A stretch of DNA of 64,000 bases from Candidatus Nanoarchaeia archaeon. GTDB taxonomy: Archaea > Nanobdellota > Nanobdellia > SCGC-AAA011-G17 > JAFCDX01. The position numbers and the translations under genes are program-made. The DNA lies in the NCBI GenBank assembly GCA_028716945.1, contig JAQUOT010000001.1, positions 1-64,000 on the forward strand, written 5' to 3'. Below, in pieces: positions 1-9,951 of the stretch. Every line of letters begins with the position of its first letter. Within the stretch, counting starts at the first letter, position 1. Under the pieces are notes generated by a model. The model saw only the letters and a program-made list of their open reading frames with translations. It was not told the DNA's origin and did no database searches.

Positions 1-169
1 TCCAATTTGCAGGAGCTGAGAATGTTGCAACTCCACCAACTATTGAAATTATTATATTTGTATTTCCAGAATATGTCCAAGTCATTTCAGAATCTAAATT
101 ATCTACATCAGAAACATAAGGATTTAAATCTAAAGTTGTAGATATATCTTCTGCAAATGTTACATCAGG
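1..169. repeat. Direct repeat copy 1 inside the adhesin gene
   Basis: Bases 1-169 are identical to 2728-2896 (169 of 169 by eye). The offset of 2727 bases is exactly 909 codons, so both copies encode the same residues. Identity stops at base 170; on the other side it may continue beyond the window edge. Other modules of this protein are only similar to each other, so this pair is a recent duplication or gene-conversion product. Confidence 0.9.
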
Positions 170-3100
170 TATATTATTTACTATTGGAGCATCATTTACA
201 GAATTAACATAAACTATTACTTCATCTGAAACACATGCATCATCTGCATTTGAAGGAAGATTATCTACTCCCCAATCACAAGCAGTAAATGTAAATGTTT
301 CTTGTCCTGTCCATTCAGGATTTATTAATGAAAAAGTTACATCGTGAGTTGTAGGATTTATTACTATTTGAATATGTGGAATAGGTGTACTTGTTGAAGC
401 AGTCCATTTTATTTCAGAATCTGTATTTTCTACATCAGTTATAAAACTGTTTAAATTTAGTAAAGTAACTGGAGGAGAATTTTCTATCATTTGTATATTT
501 GGTATATCTGAAATTATTGGAATATCATTTACACAATCTATATTTACAGTTATATCTTGTGAAGCAGATAGTCCTTCTGTATCTGTTACTGTTAATGTAA
601 CTGTATCTGGAGTTGCAGTACATTTATTTGCTATTGGTGTAAATGTAATTATTTTTTGAGCGGTATTAAATGAAGTTGTATATATTGTTGTATCTACACC
701 TGAAACAGACCATACTAAATCTTCTTGAGCATCTTCAAAATCATGACCATAAGTTTCTAAATTTAAAGTCCAAGCAGGATCATCTTCACTTTTTACTTGA
801 TTATCAATTGTTGGAGCTATCCAAGGTTTATCATTAACTGAATTTACAACTATCATTACTTCATCTGAAACACATAAAGGTATTGCAGTACCACATGCAG
901 TAAATGTTACAAAATCAACACCATGCCAGTTAGCTAATATTGGAGTAACTATAACTTTTCTAGTTAAAGGATCTTTAGTTACAGTTATTAAACTTGTATC
1001 TACATCTGTAAAAGTCCATACAATATTTGCATCAAGAGTATCTGGATCTGCTACATAATCATCTAAACTCCAAAGAGTTGTATAAACTGTATCTTCTAAA
1101 ACATTTAATATGTCTGGAATAGGTGTAATTACAGGAGCATCTCCAACTTCTTCTACAGTAATTAAAGAATCATCAAAATCACATAAATCATCTGCATTAC
1201 CTACAATTTTATCTTGTCCTGAATCACAAGATGTAAATCTAATTATTTCTGAACCAACCCAATTTGTATCTGGAATTAATAATACTTCATGAGTTGTTGG
1301 ATTAATATCAACTTTAATATGTGTATTTCCTGAATAAGTCCATCTTAATTCTGAATCTAAATTGTCTACATCATTAACATAATCATCAAGATCTACAAAA
1401 TGATATACAGAATCTTCAGGTATATTTTGATTAGGTATGTCATTAGGTGCGTCTGAAATTACAGGAGCATCATTTACAGGAGTTACAGTTACAATTGTCA
1501 TATTTGTATCAAAAGCTCCACTTAGATCTGTTGCAGTAAATGTAATTGTTTCTGCTCCAAACCAATCTGCAGGTGCAGAGAATGTAACAATATTACCTGT
1601 TATTGAAATAATAATATTTGTTTGACCTGCTGCTGTCCAAGTTATAGTATCTCCATCTATATCAGTTACATAAGAAGTTAAATCTAAAGTTGTAGAAGTA
1701 TCTTCAGCAAATTGTACATCTGGAATTTCTGGATTAATTATTGGTTTATCATTTACTGGAGTAACAGTTACATCAACATTTTGTGTAGCAGCACATAATC
1801 CTGCAGGATCACAAACTTTTAAAGTAATAGTTTCAGTTCCTATCCAATCAGCTTTTGGCATTAAAACTAAAATATTATCTTGTATTAATACGATATTTAT
1901 ATTTGTATTTCCTGTCCAAGACCATATTAATTCTGAATCTGTATTATCTACATCAGAAACATAATCATTTAATTTTATTGAATAAGTTGTATCTTCTAAA
2001 AACATTATTGGAGCAATAGTTGTCATTATTGGAATATCATTTACAGGAGTTACAGCAACTACAATTTGATCTGAAACTATTCCACCATGTCCATCATTTG
2101 CTGTAAATATAGTATCCTCATAACCAAAATAATCTAAATTAGGAGTAAATGTAATCGTTCCATCTGAATTTATTTCTATATTCATATTTGAACTTGTTGA
2201 AGCACTCCAACTAATTGGATCTTCATCAACATCAGAAACATAATCATTCAAACTCCAACTAGTGGTATAAATAACATCTTCATCAAAAGTTACATCTGGA
2301 ATAGTAGTAATTACAGGTAAATCATTTACAGGAGTTACTATTACTGGTAAATCATCTGAATCATATAAATCATCTGCTGTATTTGCAGTACCATCTTGTC
2401 CCAAATCATAAGCAGTAAATGTAATTGTTTCTGATCCATACCAATCTTTTTTAGGAGTAAAAACAGCAACGTTATTTGCTACTATATTAACTGCAATATT
2501 TATATTTCCTGAATAAGTCCATCTTATTTGTGCATCGGTATTATCTACATCTGTTACAAAATCATTTAAATTTACAGAACCCATTGTATCTTCATCAAAA
2601 GTTAATGTAAATGGAGCAATTGTTACTTCAGGTTTATCATTTATAGGATTTACTTTTACAATTATTTGGTCTGAACTACATAAAGGTTCTAAATCACACG
2701 CAGTAAATGTAACTATTTCTTGACCATTCCAATTTGCAGGAGCTGAGAATGTTGCAACTCCACCAACTATTGAAATTATTATATTTGTATTTCCAGAATA
2801 TGTCCAAGTCATTTCAGAATCTAAATTATCTACATCAGAAACATAAGGATTTAAATCTAAAGTTGTAGATATATCTTCTGCAAATGTTACATCAGGAATA
2901 TCAGAAACTATAGGTGCATCATTTTTATCAGCAATTGTTACTAAAACATTTTGTGATATACTTGCTCCTTCTGAATCTGTTAAAGTAAATGAAATTGTAT
3001 CTGTACCAACAACATCTGAATTTACTAATTGGAATATTGCAATGTGAGTTACAGGATCTATATTAACAATTAATAAAGCTGGATCAACATCTGTAACAGA

Positions 3101-6100
3101 CCATACTAAATCTTCTTGAGCATCTTCTACATCAAAACCATATTTATCTAAATCTATTCCCCAGGGAGCAGAACCTTCAATCTTAAATTGATTTGGTATT
3201 ACTGGATTTATGTAAGGAACATCATTCACACAATTTAAGGTTACAATTATATCTTGTGTTGCAATTCCACCATCTGAATCTTTTAAAGTTAAAGTTATAT
3301 CATCAGAACCGCATGCATTTGCTATAGGAGTAAATGTAATAACATTTAAATCAGAATCAAATGAAGTTGTAAATAATGTAGTATCTACGCCTGAAACACT
3401 CCAATCTAAATCTGAATCTGTATCTTCAATATCATTTTCATAATTAGCTAGATTTAAAATCCAAGGTGCTGCATCTTCATCTACTGTTTGGTCTGGAATA
3501 GGATTTCCAAGTGTATCTTCTATCCAAGGAAGATCATTTATTGATCTAACAGTTACTGTTAAAGTATCTTCACCGTATGATCCATCTGAATCAGTTACTC
3601 TTATTGTTATATCTTCTTGACCAAACCAATTTGCATTTGGTACAAATTTAATTGTTTTTGCAACTTTATTAAATTCAACAGCTATATTTACATTTCCAGA
3701 TGCACTCCATTCTAATTGATCAAAAGAATCTTCTACATCAGAAACATAACTATCTATATTTGTAATAGTATAATTTGTATCTTCATCAAAAATAATGTCA
3801 TGTATATCATCTAATACCGGAGCATCATTTACTGGATTTACAGTTACTGTAATGCTATCAGATCCAAATAAATTACCAATATCTGTTGCTGTGAAGGTAA
3901 TTGTTTCAGGACCACCATTCCAATTTGCGGGTGCTGTAAAAGTAATTGTTTTATCATTATTTATTTTTACTTGAACAAAATTATTTCCAGAATATGTCCA
4001 GGTTATTTCATTTAAAATATTATCAACATCTTGCAATATAGTAGGATCATTCAAACTCCAAGTTGTAGTGTAAGTTGTATCTTCATCAAAATTAATATCT
4101 GTAACTAAAATGTTTACTATTGGTGCATCGTTCATTGGAACTACAGTTACAAAAATAGTTTCTGAGTCACAAGCATTTTCTAAATCACATGCTGTAACAG
4201 TCAAAGTAGCATGACCAAAATAATCTTGTGCTAAATCATATGAAAGAGTATTATCTGCATTTATTATTGCATCAACTATTTCAGGTTTATCAGAACTTAT
4301 AGTCCAATGCATTTCTGCAGGAGTATTATCAACATCATTAACGTAATTATCTAAATCAATTTGAGGTTTTGCTGTTTCTGGCATATCTTCGTACATTTGT
4401 ACAGGAGGTATTGTAGAAACAATTGGTGCATCATTTACTGGAGTTATTGTTATAGTAAAATTATCTTCAGCATAGAATCCACCTGCATCAGTTACTCTTA
4501 CTGTAACATTTGAACTACCAACTTGGTTTAAACCAGTTGTACATTCTATCCACCTATTATCGTCTCCAAAGATTATATTATGTTCTATTTCACAATCTAC
4601 AATACCCGGATTTGTTTCTGAAACTATAGTAAATAATAAATCCTGATCTTGAGTTTCAACATCGTTTGCATATTGCCATAAATCAATTAATCTTTCATTT
4701 AATCCTGAATCTTCTTCTACAGTTCTATCAGGTAATCCTATTAATGTTGGAGGATTATTTACATAAACAACTGTTACTCTGAAAATATCTTCTGCAGACA
4801 ATCCACTAGCATCAGTTACTCTTACTGTAACATCAGAAGTTCCAAATTGATTTTGTTGGGTAGTACAATCTATCCATGCTCCTGTTGCATCATTTCTTAT
4901 AACACAACCAACAATATGCGTATTACTTTCTCTAACTATTGTATAAGTTAGTTGAGCATCGGAAGTTTCTGCATCATTTACATAATTCCATAAGTTAATA
5001 AGATTTTGATTCAATCCAGAATTTTCCATTATTCTTACATCGGGTAATAAAGGACTTATAACTGGGGCGGTATTTACTGGAGGAACAATTGTTACAGTTG
5101 AAGTATCAGAATCAACATCAGTTCCACCATTTCCATCATTTACTGTTGCAGTACAAGTTATTACATCTCCATTTGCTTCTCCAGTTACTGAAGCTAGATT
5201 TAATGTATTAGTTGCAAATGCAGCAAGACTGTATGCACCAGTTGTAGTCCAAACATAACTAATTGTAAGAATATCTCCTACATCAGGGTCTGTTGCTGTA
5301 GCTGTACAGGTTAATGTTCCATCAATTAAAACAGGATTTGGTGTTAAAGAAGCAGTTATTGTAGGAGGATTATTTGCTCCAACATTTGTTTCATTATTAT
5401 CTAAGGTATTAATACAACCAGTATCTGCAGACCAATCAATAAATCCATCTCCATCGTTATCAATACCATCAGAACATTGAGTTGCTCCATTATTTGTTTC
5501 ATCATTATCACTTGCATTATAAATTCCTGAAGAAGTATAACAACCTGCATCTTGTGCATCAATATAACTATCACCATCGTTATCAATACCATCTGAACAA
5601 GCATAAGTTATATTTAATGGTGTTACAGTTACTCTTACTGTATCTTCTGCAAATAATTGACCATCAGATACTCTTATTACAATATCAGAATAACCACTTT
5701 GTCCTGGTTGTGTTGTACAATCTAACCAAGCACCATCTACTGCAGATCTTATTACACAATTTACAATAGCAGCATTACTTTGACTAAATATAGTATAAAA
5801 TAATTGATTGTTTGGTGTTTCAGTATCATGAGCAGAATTCCAAATATTTAATAGATCTGAATTTAATCCGGAATCTTGAATTATTGTTACATCCGGTAAT
5901 AAAGGATTATAATAGGGTCTTGTATTTACAGGCATAGCTGAAATTGTAACGCTTGCTTCTCCTACTTTAACAAGAGTAGAAGATACTACTTTCCATGCTT
6001 CACATTTTGCAACACCAGAAACAGTATTAGTTGGTTGTAATGGATTAGCAGCTATATTTTGTTGTGTTACTCCAGTACCTTTCCAGTGTGCAGTAAATCC

Positions 6101-6265
6101 AGTAGTCAATCCATCAAGAGAACAAGTCAAAGGATCATTATCATTTGGATTTACAGGACTAATTGTTACTGTTGCTGCTAAAACACTTGAACTTAAAATT
6201 AATAAAAAGAATATAGTACAAACTAAATTAAATTTCTTTATTCCAAATATGTTTTTTGTATTCAT
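1..6265 (-). CDS. Giant secreted tandem-repeat adhesin-like protein (partial, C-terminus beyond window)
   Basis: One uninterrupted reading frame runs from ATG at 6265 off the left edge (over 2080 codons); I translated it through and saw no stop. The N-terminus has a signal peptide (MNTKNIFGIKKFNLVC, hydrophobic core, cleavage near SSSVLA). The rest is about 17 Ig/cadherin-like modules with a period near 95-100 residues, most ending in V-T-V-T-P-V-N-D-x-P, the hallmark of tandem-95/cadherin-like surface repeats. Two short CSDGIDNDGDG stretches resemble calcium-binding loops. Its ATG shares one base with the stop of the upstream gene (TAATG), so the two are probably translationally coupled. Likely cell-surface attachment or contact with a host or partner; the ligand is unknown. 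The C-terminal anchor is not visible. Family assignment is firm, function is inferred. Confidence 0.85.
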   Translation of the reverse strand, partial: MNTKNIFGIKKFNLVCTIFFLLILSSSVLAATVTISPVNPNDNDPLTCSLDGLTTGFTAHWKGTGVTQQNIAANPLQPTNTVSGVAKCEAWKVVSSTLVKVGEASVTISAMPVNTRPYYNPLLPDVTIIQDSGLNSDLLNIWNSAHDTETPNNQLFYTIFSQSNAAIVNCVIRSAVDGAWLDCTTQPGQSGYSDIVIRVSDGQLFAEDTVRVTVTPLNITYACSDGIDNDGDSYIDAQDAGCYTSSGIYNASDNDETNNGATQCSDGIDNDGDGFIDWSADTGCINTLDNNETNVGANNPPTITASLTPNPVLIDGTLTCTATATDPDVGDILTISYVWTTTGAYSLAAFATNTLNLASVTGEANGDVITCTATVNDGNGGTDVDSDTSTVTIVPPVNTAPVISPLLPDVRIMENSGLNQNLINLWNYVNDAETSDAQLTYTIVRESNTHIVGCVIRNDATGAWIDCTTQQNQFGTSDVTVRVTDASGLSAEDIFRVTVVYVNNPPTLIGLPDRTVEEDSGLNERLIDLWQYANDVETQDQDLLFTIVSETNPGIVDCEIEHNIIFGDDNRWIECTTGLNQVGSSNVTVRVTDAGGFYAEDNFTITITPVNDAPIVSTIPPVQMYEDMPETAKPQIDLDNYVNDVDNTPAEMHWTISSDKPEIVDAIINADNTLSYDLAQDYFGHATLTVTACDLENACDSETIFVTVVPMNDAPIVNILVTDINFDEDTTYTTTWSLNDPTILQDVDNILNEITWTYSGNNFVQVKINNDKTITFTAPANWNGGPETITFTATDIGNLFGSDSITVTVNPVNDAPVLDDIHDIIFDEDTNYTITNIDSYVSDVEDSFDQLEWSASGNVNIAVEFNKVAKTIKFVPNANWFGQEDITIRVTDSDGSYGEDTLTVTVRSINDLPWIEDTLGNPIPDQTVDEDAAPWILNLANYENDIEDTDSDLDWSVSGVDTTLFTTSFDSDLNVITFTPIANACGSDDITLTLKDSDGGIATQDIIVTLNCVNDVPYINPVIPNQFKIEGSAPWGIDLDKYGFDVEDAQEDLVWSVTDVDPALLIVNIDPVTHIAIFQLVNSDVVGTDTISFTLTDSEGASISQNVLVTIADKNDAPIVSDIPDVTFAEDISTTLDLNPYVSDVDNLDSEMTWTYSGNTNIIISIVGGVATFSAPANWNGQEIVTFTACDLEPLCSSDQIIVKVNPINDKPEVTIAPFTLTFDEDTMGSVNLNDFVTDVDNTDAQIRWTYSGNINIAVNIVANNVAVFTPKKDWYGSETITFTAYDLGQDGTANTADDLYDSDDLPVIVTPVNDLPVITTIPDVTFDEDVIYTTSWSLNDYVSDVDEDPISWSASTSSNMNIEINSDGTITFTPNLDYFGYEDTIFTANDGHGGIVSDQIVVAVTPVNDIPIMTTIAPIMFLEDTTYSIKLNDYVSDVDNTDSELIWSWTGNTNINIVLIQDNILVLMPKADWIGTETITLKVCDPAGLCAATQNVDVTVTPVNDKPIINPEIPDVQFAEDTSTTLDLTSYVTDIDGDTITWTAAGQTNIIISITGNIVTFSAPADWFGAETITFTATDLSGAFDTNMTIVTVTPVNDAPVISDAPNDIPNQNIPEDSVYHFVDLDDYVNDVDNLDSELRWTYSGNTHIKVDINPTTHEVLLIPDTNWVGSEIIRFTSCDSGQDKIVGNADDLCDFDDSLITVEEVGDAPVITPIPDILNVLEDTVYTTLWSLDDYVADPDTLDANIVWTFTDVDTSLITVTKDPLTRKVIVTPILANWHGVDFVTFTACGTAIPLCVSDEVMIVVNSVNDKPWIAPTIDNQVKSEDDPAWTLNLETYGHDFEDAQEDLVWSVSGVDTTIYTTSFNTAQKIITFTPIANKCTATPDTVTLTVTDTEGLSASQDITVNIDCVNDIPIISDIPNIQMIENSPPVTLLNLNSFITDVENTDSEIKWTASTSTPIPHIQIVINPTTHDVTFSLINPEWTGQETFTFTACDWGVDNLPSNADDACVSDEVIVYVNSVNDAPIVNNIPDVTFAEDISTTLDLNPYVSDVDNLDSEMTWTYSGNTNIIISIVGGVATFSAPANW
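2728..2896. repeat. Direct repeat copy 2 inside the adhesin gene
   Basis: Second copy of the 169-base segment found at 1-169, in the same frame. It covers the strand-rich core of one Ig/cadherin-like module. Toward higher coordinates the two copies diverge at once. Confidence 0.9.
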
Positions 6266-9200
6266 TAGTGTAATAATCTTTCAATTTGTAATGGTTTGAT
6301 TGGATTTCCTAAAACTATTGCAGCTCCAAGCTCAAAACCCTCTTTATTATAAGTTGTATTGGTACTAGGATAAACCCATTCTTTTTGATTCCAATCAGCA
6401 AATACTTTTACATACCAATCAGGAAGCAATGAGAATGAATCTTCAATACCTAAAACTGTTTTTTGTAATTCTCCATCAATAGGATAACTTCCATACGCTC
6501 TTAAAATATTTTTAGTTACTAAATCCTTATTTTTTAAACTCCATTCAAAAGTACCTACAATATTATTTCCTGTTAAAATTTTATTATTTGTCCAATCTAC
6601 ATTTTCTGTATATTGTTCCCATCCTAAACTTGATTTTATTGCAGGATCTTTAAATTCAGATGATAATCCAGCAACTGTACTAAATTGACTCATTTTTTTA
6701 TTATAAGTTTCATTATTCATTTCATCTTTTTGGTTTATATTAGTATCATCATATACAACCCCAGCATATGCTCCAACAGTTCCTGGTCCTACATTAACAA
6801 CTTGAGCATTAACATATCCAACAACTTCATTGGTATTTACTTTTTGAGTTATTTTTTGATCATACACTTTAATATCTAAAGGACTTTCTTTGTAAACATA
6901 TCCAGCAAATATTTCTGTTCCTTCTAATAAATTAGCAAATTCTCCTTTGTAGAATCCACCAACACTAAATGGTTTTTTTCTAAGTTTAACATTTTCACTT
7001 GATTCATCTTGCTGACCATATGTAAATTGAGCAGCTAATGAACTGTTATCAGTTAATTCTACTTTTCCATTTAATCTAGTTTCCCATCCATTTATTTTAT
7101 AATCATCAGAACCACCATTTTCTTTTATATTTGAATTTCCATTTATGAAAAGACCTGCTGCAGATATTCCAATTTTTGGAGATTCTGTTTTTTTAGCAGA
7201 ATTATCTTTTTGGGTTTCATCTTCTGGAATAAATGGATTTGTTGAATTATTTTGTGGATTAGTAGTTGGAGTATTTGTTTTGTTAGTATTTTTAGTATTA
7301 GGGTTTGACACATTCTTATCTTTCTTTTGAGGAGTTTGTTTTGTAGATGGATTTTGTGGTGTTGCATAGTTATCATTTTTATTTTCAGGACATTTATTTT
7401 CAGCTCCTTTTTTATTAGCTCCACAAACTTCTAATTTTCCCCCTAATTCTACTGGGATTGAATGACCCATATAATGAATAAATACAGGAGTATCTGCATC
7501 TGGACTAAAGGTTAATATTCTTGATTTAATTTCTTCTAAAGTAATTCCATCTTTCATTTCAAAAGTAGAATACTGCCATTCACTATTTTTCATATATTTA
7601 ATAGTTAATTCTTCTGTTTCGTGAGTAGCATTATAACCTGACATAGATACAGTTATATTATCGAATGATCCAACATTTCCTAAATCTAATTTTCCAGTTT
7701 TTTTATCTACTGCTTCTTCTAAAGTTTTTGTTTTATCATTTATTTTTATAAATACATTTTCTACTCTTCCTGTCAATAAATATAATCTATCAATATCGTC
7801 TTCAATTTTTGCTTCTATAACTACATCTGATGCATTTTTGATTTTAAATCTAAAAGAATCTCTTCCTATTCCTTTTTTTAATTTTTTACAATCAGTAAGT
7901 CCTCCAACTTTGTCAAGGTTACATAATCTTACTTCTTCTGTTTCTTTTGGAGCAAGTACATGATAATTTTGATAATTTCTAAATAATTCTGTTCTATTAT
8001 CTGCTGCGTCTCTAGTAGCATATTTTGATTGTGCATCATTCAAATCAATTTCTTGGAAATCACCAATGAAAGGTTTTGTTGCAAGTTTAATATTGTATTC
8101 GTCTGAAGCATTTGTTGTATCATTTTGAGTAGATTGAGATTGTTCTTGAACTGGTTTCTGTGCATTTTCTTCAGCTTGACGTTCACGCGCTTCTTTTTCA
8201 GGAGCTAGAACTGTTGAATCATCTTGTACTGTTGGTTTTGGTTCTTCTTTTGAAACAGGAACTATATTTTTTTCTTCTATTTTTTCTTCTTTTTGTTCAG
8301 AAGTTTTTACACATTTAGAAGCATTATATTTTCCTACAGAAGATAAAACATACTCTTTTCCATTGCTATCTTTACCAATTATTCCAACTCTTAAATTCTC
8401 TTGTCCAGAATAATTAGCAAGACTTATGTAAGCTTTTCCATCTTTTATTTCTTGTTTAGTTTCTTCTAAAACATTAAAAGTATTCATATCGATTAAAGCT
8501 GCTTCTAATTCTGAGAATTCTGAATTTGAAAGATTTTTATTTAATTCTATCGCATATCCATTATCAACACAGGATACACTTGCTATTCCACGTTCTGCTG
8601 CGTATAAAGGTTTGTTGTGTCTAAAAATATATTTTCCATCTTTTGTTTTTATAATTTTTTTCTTGTGTTGTTTAACTTCTTGTTTTGGTTTTTCTGTTTC
8701 TTGTGGTGCTTGTGCAAGTACTGGTTGCACAGGGCCTTGTACTGGTTGTACTGGTCCTTGCATAGGTGCTGGATAATTTGCTGTTATTGAAGGAACAGTT
8801 AATTCTTGTGCTGGCATTGGAGCAATAGGTGCTTCTTTTAATTCGCCTTGATAATTTTCTTCTTGTTTATCTTTAGAAGGAAGATAACTTCCGATAGGTG
8901 CACAACCACCCAAATGAGTACATGCTTCATAACCCCCCAAAGTAAGACTTAATAACATCGCTGCTATTACACCTGTTTTTTTAATTCTATACCAACATCC
9001 TCTAGGTTGTATTGGTGACATTGAAATATCATCAACTTTTTCTTCAAGATTTTCAGGAGCTTTTGGTACTTCTGCAGAAGGATTTATTTCGGGATTAATA
9101 TTTTTTGATGCATCTTTTATTCTATCTTCGTCTGCTTTATCTGCTCTTGCTTTTGCATTTTTGTAAACTTCATCTTCTTCAGAATGATCTATAGGAATTT

Positions 9201-9279
9201 CTTCTACATTAAAATTAACTTCGCCCGGTTTAGATACAGGTACAGGTAAATTATCTTTCTTTTCTGGTTCTACTGCCAT
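6265..9279 (-). CDS. Single-pass membrane protein with beta-barrel-like C-terminal domain
   Basis: 1004 residues. Residues 1 to about 100 are charged and lack a signal peptide. A hydrophobic segment (TGVIAAMLLSLTLGG, near residue 105) is the only clear membrane helix. A Pro/Gln/Lys-rich linker, a mixed beta region and a Thr/Asn/Pro linker follow. The last 260-290 residues alternate hydrophobic and polar positions in strands of 9-12 residues separated by turns (for example FSVGGFYKGEFANL, GTVGAYAGVVYDD, WYVKVFADWNQKEW), as in bacterial outer-membrane barrels. No family is recognised. The ribosome-binding sequence GGGTGGGGGTTAG lies upstream of the ATG, behind a strong TATA box and a candidate operator. 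It overlaps the giant adhesin start by one base, so it may anchor or export that protein; this is inference. Confidence 0.75.
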   Translation of the reverse strand: MAVEPEKKDNLPVPVSKPGEVNFNVEEIPIDHSEEDEVYKNAKARADKADEDRIKDASKNINPEINPSAEVPKAPENLEEKVDDISMSPIQPRGCWYRIKKTGVIAAMLLSLTLGGYEACTHLGGCAPIGSYLPSKDKQEENYQGELKEAPIAPMPAQELTVPSITANYPAPMQGPVQPVQGPVQPVLAQAPQETEKPKQEVKQHKKKIIKTKDGKYIFRHNKPLYAAERGIASVSCVDNGYAIELNKNLSNSEFSELEAALIDMNTFNVLEETKQEIKDGKAYISLANYSGQENLRVGIIGKDSNGKEYVLSSVGKYNASKCVKTSEQKEEKIEEKNIVPVSKEEPKPTVQDDSTVLAPEKEARERQAEENAQKPVQEQSQSTQNDTTNASDEYNIKLATKPFIGDFQEIDLNDAQSKYATRDAADNRTELFRNYQNYHVLAPKETEEVRLCNLDKVGGLTDCKKLKKGIGRDSFRFKIKNASDVVIEAKIEDDIDRLYLLTGRVENVFIKINDKTKTLEEAVDKKTGKLDLGNVGSFDNITVSMSGYNATHETEELTIKYMKNSEWQYSTFEMKDGITLEEIKSRILTFSPDADTPVFIHYMGHSIPVELGGKLEVCGANKKGAENKCPENKNDNYATPQNPSTKQTPQKKDKNVSNPNTKNTNKTNTPTTNPQNNSTNPFIPEDETQKDNSAKKTESPKIGISAAGLFINGNSNIKENGGSDDYKINGWETRLNGKVELTDNSSLAAQFTYGQQDESSENVKLRKKPFSVGGFYKGEFANLLEGTEIFAGYVYKESPLDIKVYDQKITQKVNTNEVVGYVNAQVVNVGPGTVGAYAGVVYDDTNINQKDEMNNETYNKKMSQFSTVAGLSSEFKDPAIKSSLGWEQYTENVDWTNNKILTGNNIVGTFEWSLKNKDLVTKNILRAYGSYPIDGELQKTVLGIEDSFSLLPDWYVKVFADWNQKEWVYPSTNTTYNKEGFELGAAIVLGNPIKPLQIERLLH

Positions 9280-9302
9280 TTAGACTAACCCCCACCCTAT
9301 TT

Positions 9303-9345
9303 TATCACTACAAAATGATACCACATCCTATATATAAATGTTTCT
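9303..9345 (-). promoter_or_regulatory. Promoter and candidate operator of the surface operon
   Basis: On the minus strand a BRE-like GAAAC precedes the TATA box ATTTATATATAGG (about 9328-9339). Downstream of it, 9303-9320 forms an imperfect palindrome (plus strand TATCACTACAAAATGATA). The half-sites resemble the TATCAC/GTGATA operator reported for TrmB-like regulators of Thermococcales and match similar sites at other envelope genes here. Confidence 0.6.
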
Positions 9346-9396
9346 AAGAAATTTTCCTAATTCTGATATTTAAACCTTTCTATGAAAATATGAAAA

Positions 9397-9537
9397 CGCC
9401 GAGGGTGGGATTTGAACCCACACGTCCGAAGGACACCAGATCTTTGCGCAGATTATACTTTCATCTTCAGCTGATTGCTTAATCAGTATACGCTAATAAT
9501 AGCAATCTGGCGCAATACCAGGTTATGCGACCTCGGC
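9397..9537 (-). tRNA. tRNA-Ser(GCU) with a 58-nt intron
   Basis: The acceptor stem GCCGAGG/CCTCGGC closes the ends. The discriminator is G, the anticodon stem is CCAGA/TCTGG, the loop reads TTGCTA...A with anticodon GCT, and there is a 13-nt variable arm (TGTCCTTCGGACG); together these identify serine. The T arm is GTGGG-TTCAAAT-CCCAC. A 58-nt insertion at 9442-9499 lies at the canonical position after base 37. CCA is not encoded. Exact splice sites need a bulge-helix-bulge fold to confirm. Confidence 0.92.
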
Positions 9538-9624
9538 ATAGAATTCAAAAGAAATTTTAATTTATAAAGTTACTTATTTTAGAGTACAATAAAGAATATA
9601 AAAGAATTATTAGTCGAATTTTAT

Positions 9625-9951
9625 ATGATAGAAACGAGAGCAGAGAGATATGGAAGAAATTTAGGTATACAAATAGAATATGTTATTAGTACTTTACCAA
9701 AAAATCAAAGAGAAAATTATAAAACAAAATTTCTTAAAGAGGTTAAAAATTATTCTTTCAAATCAAGAAAAAAGGGACAACCAAAAAATGAAGGTTGTGT
9801 AAAAGAATTAGATGATTTAGAAAATATAGACGTAAAAACTCCAGAAGATTTAGCAAAGTTAGTAAAAGAAGGTTTTCATTTAATGTATCAAAAAGGAACT
9901 TCTGAAAGAGTTTTCAAAGCTATGCTTAAATATTTAGAAGATTTATCTTAA
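9625..9951 (+). CDS. Hypothetical 108-aa helical protein
   Basis: No family recognised. The protein is soluble, charged and mostly helical, with a basic middle (KSRKKGQPK) and no membrane segment or cysteine motif. It is probably leaderless: an AT-rich TATA-like stretch lies about 25-30 nt upstream of the ATG. Its last 9 bases overlap the end of the convergent aCPSF1 gene. Codon use matches the neighbours, so it is likely a real gene of unknown role. Confidence 0.6.
   Translation: MIETRAERYGRNLGIQIEYVISTLPKNQRENYKTKFLKEVKNYSFKSRKKGQPKNEGCVKELDDLENIDVKTPEDLAKLVKEGFHLMYQKGTSERVFKAMLKYLEDLS

Noticed and set aside
5401-5769. Overlapping ORFs inside the adhesin gene
   Set aside because: Shadows of the adhesin frame with low-complexity Leu/Ile/Tyr content and no promoter.
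1-6200. Regularly spaced similar blocks about 300 bases apart looked like a repeat array
   Set aside because: They are coding tandem Ig/cadherin-like domains in one open frame, too long and too divergent for CRISPR.
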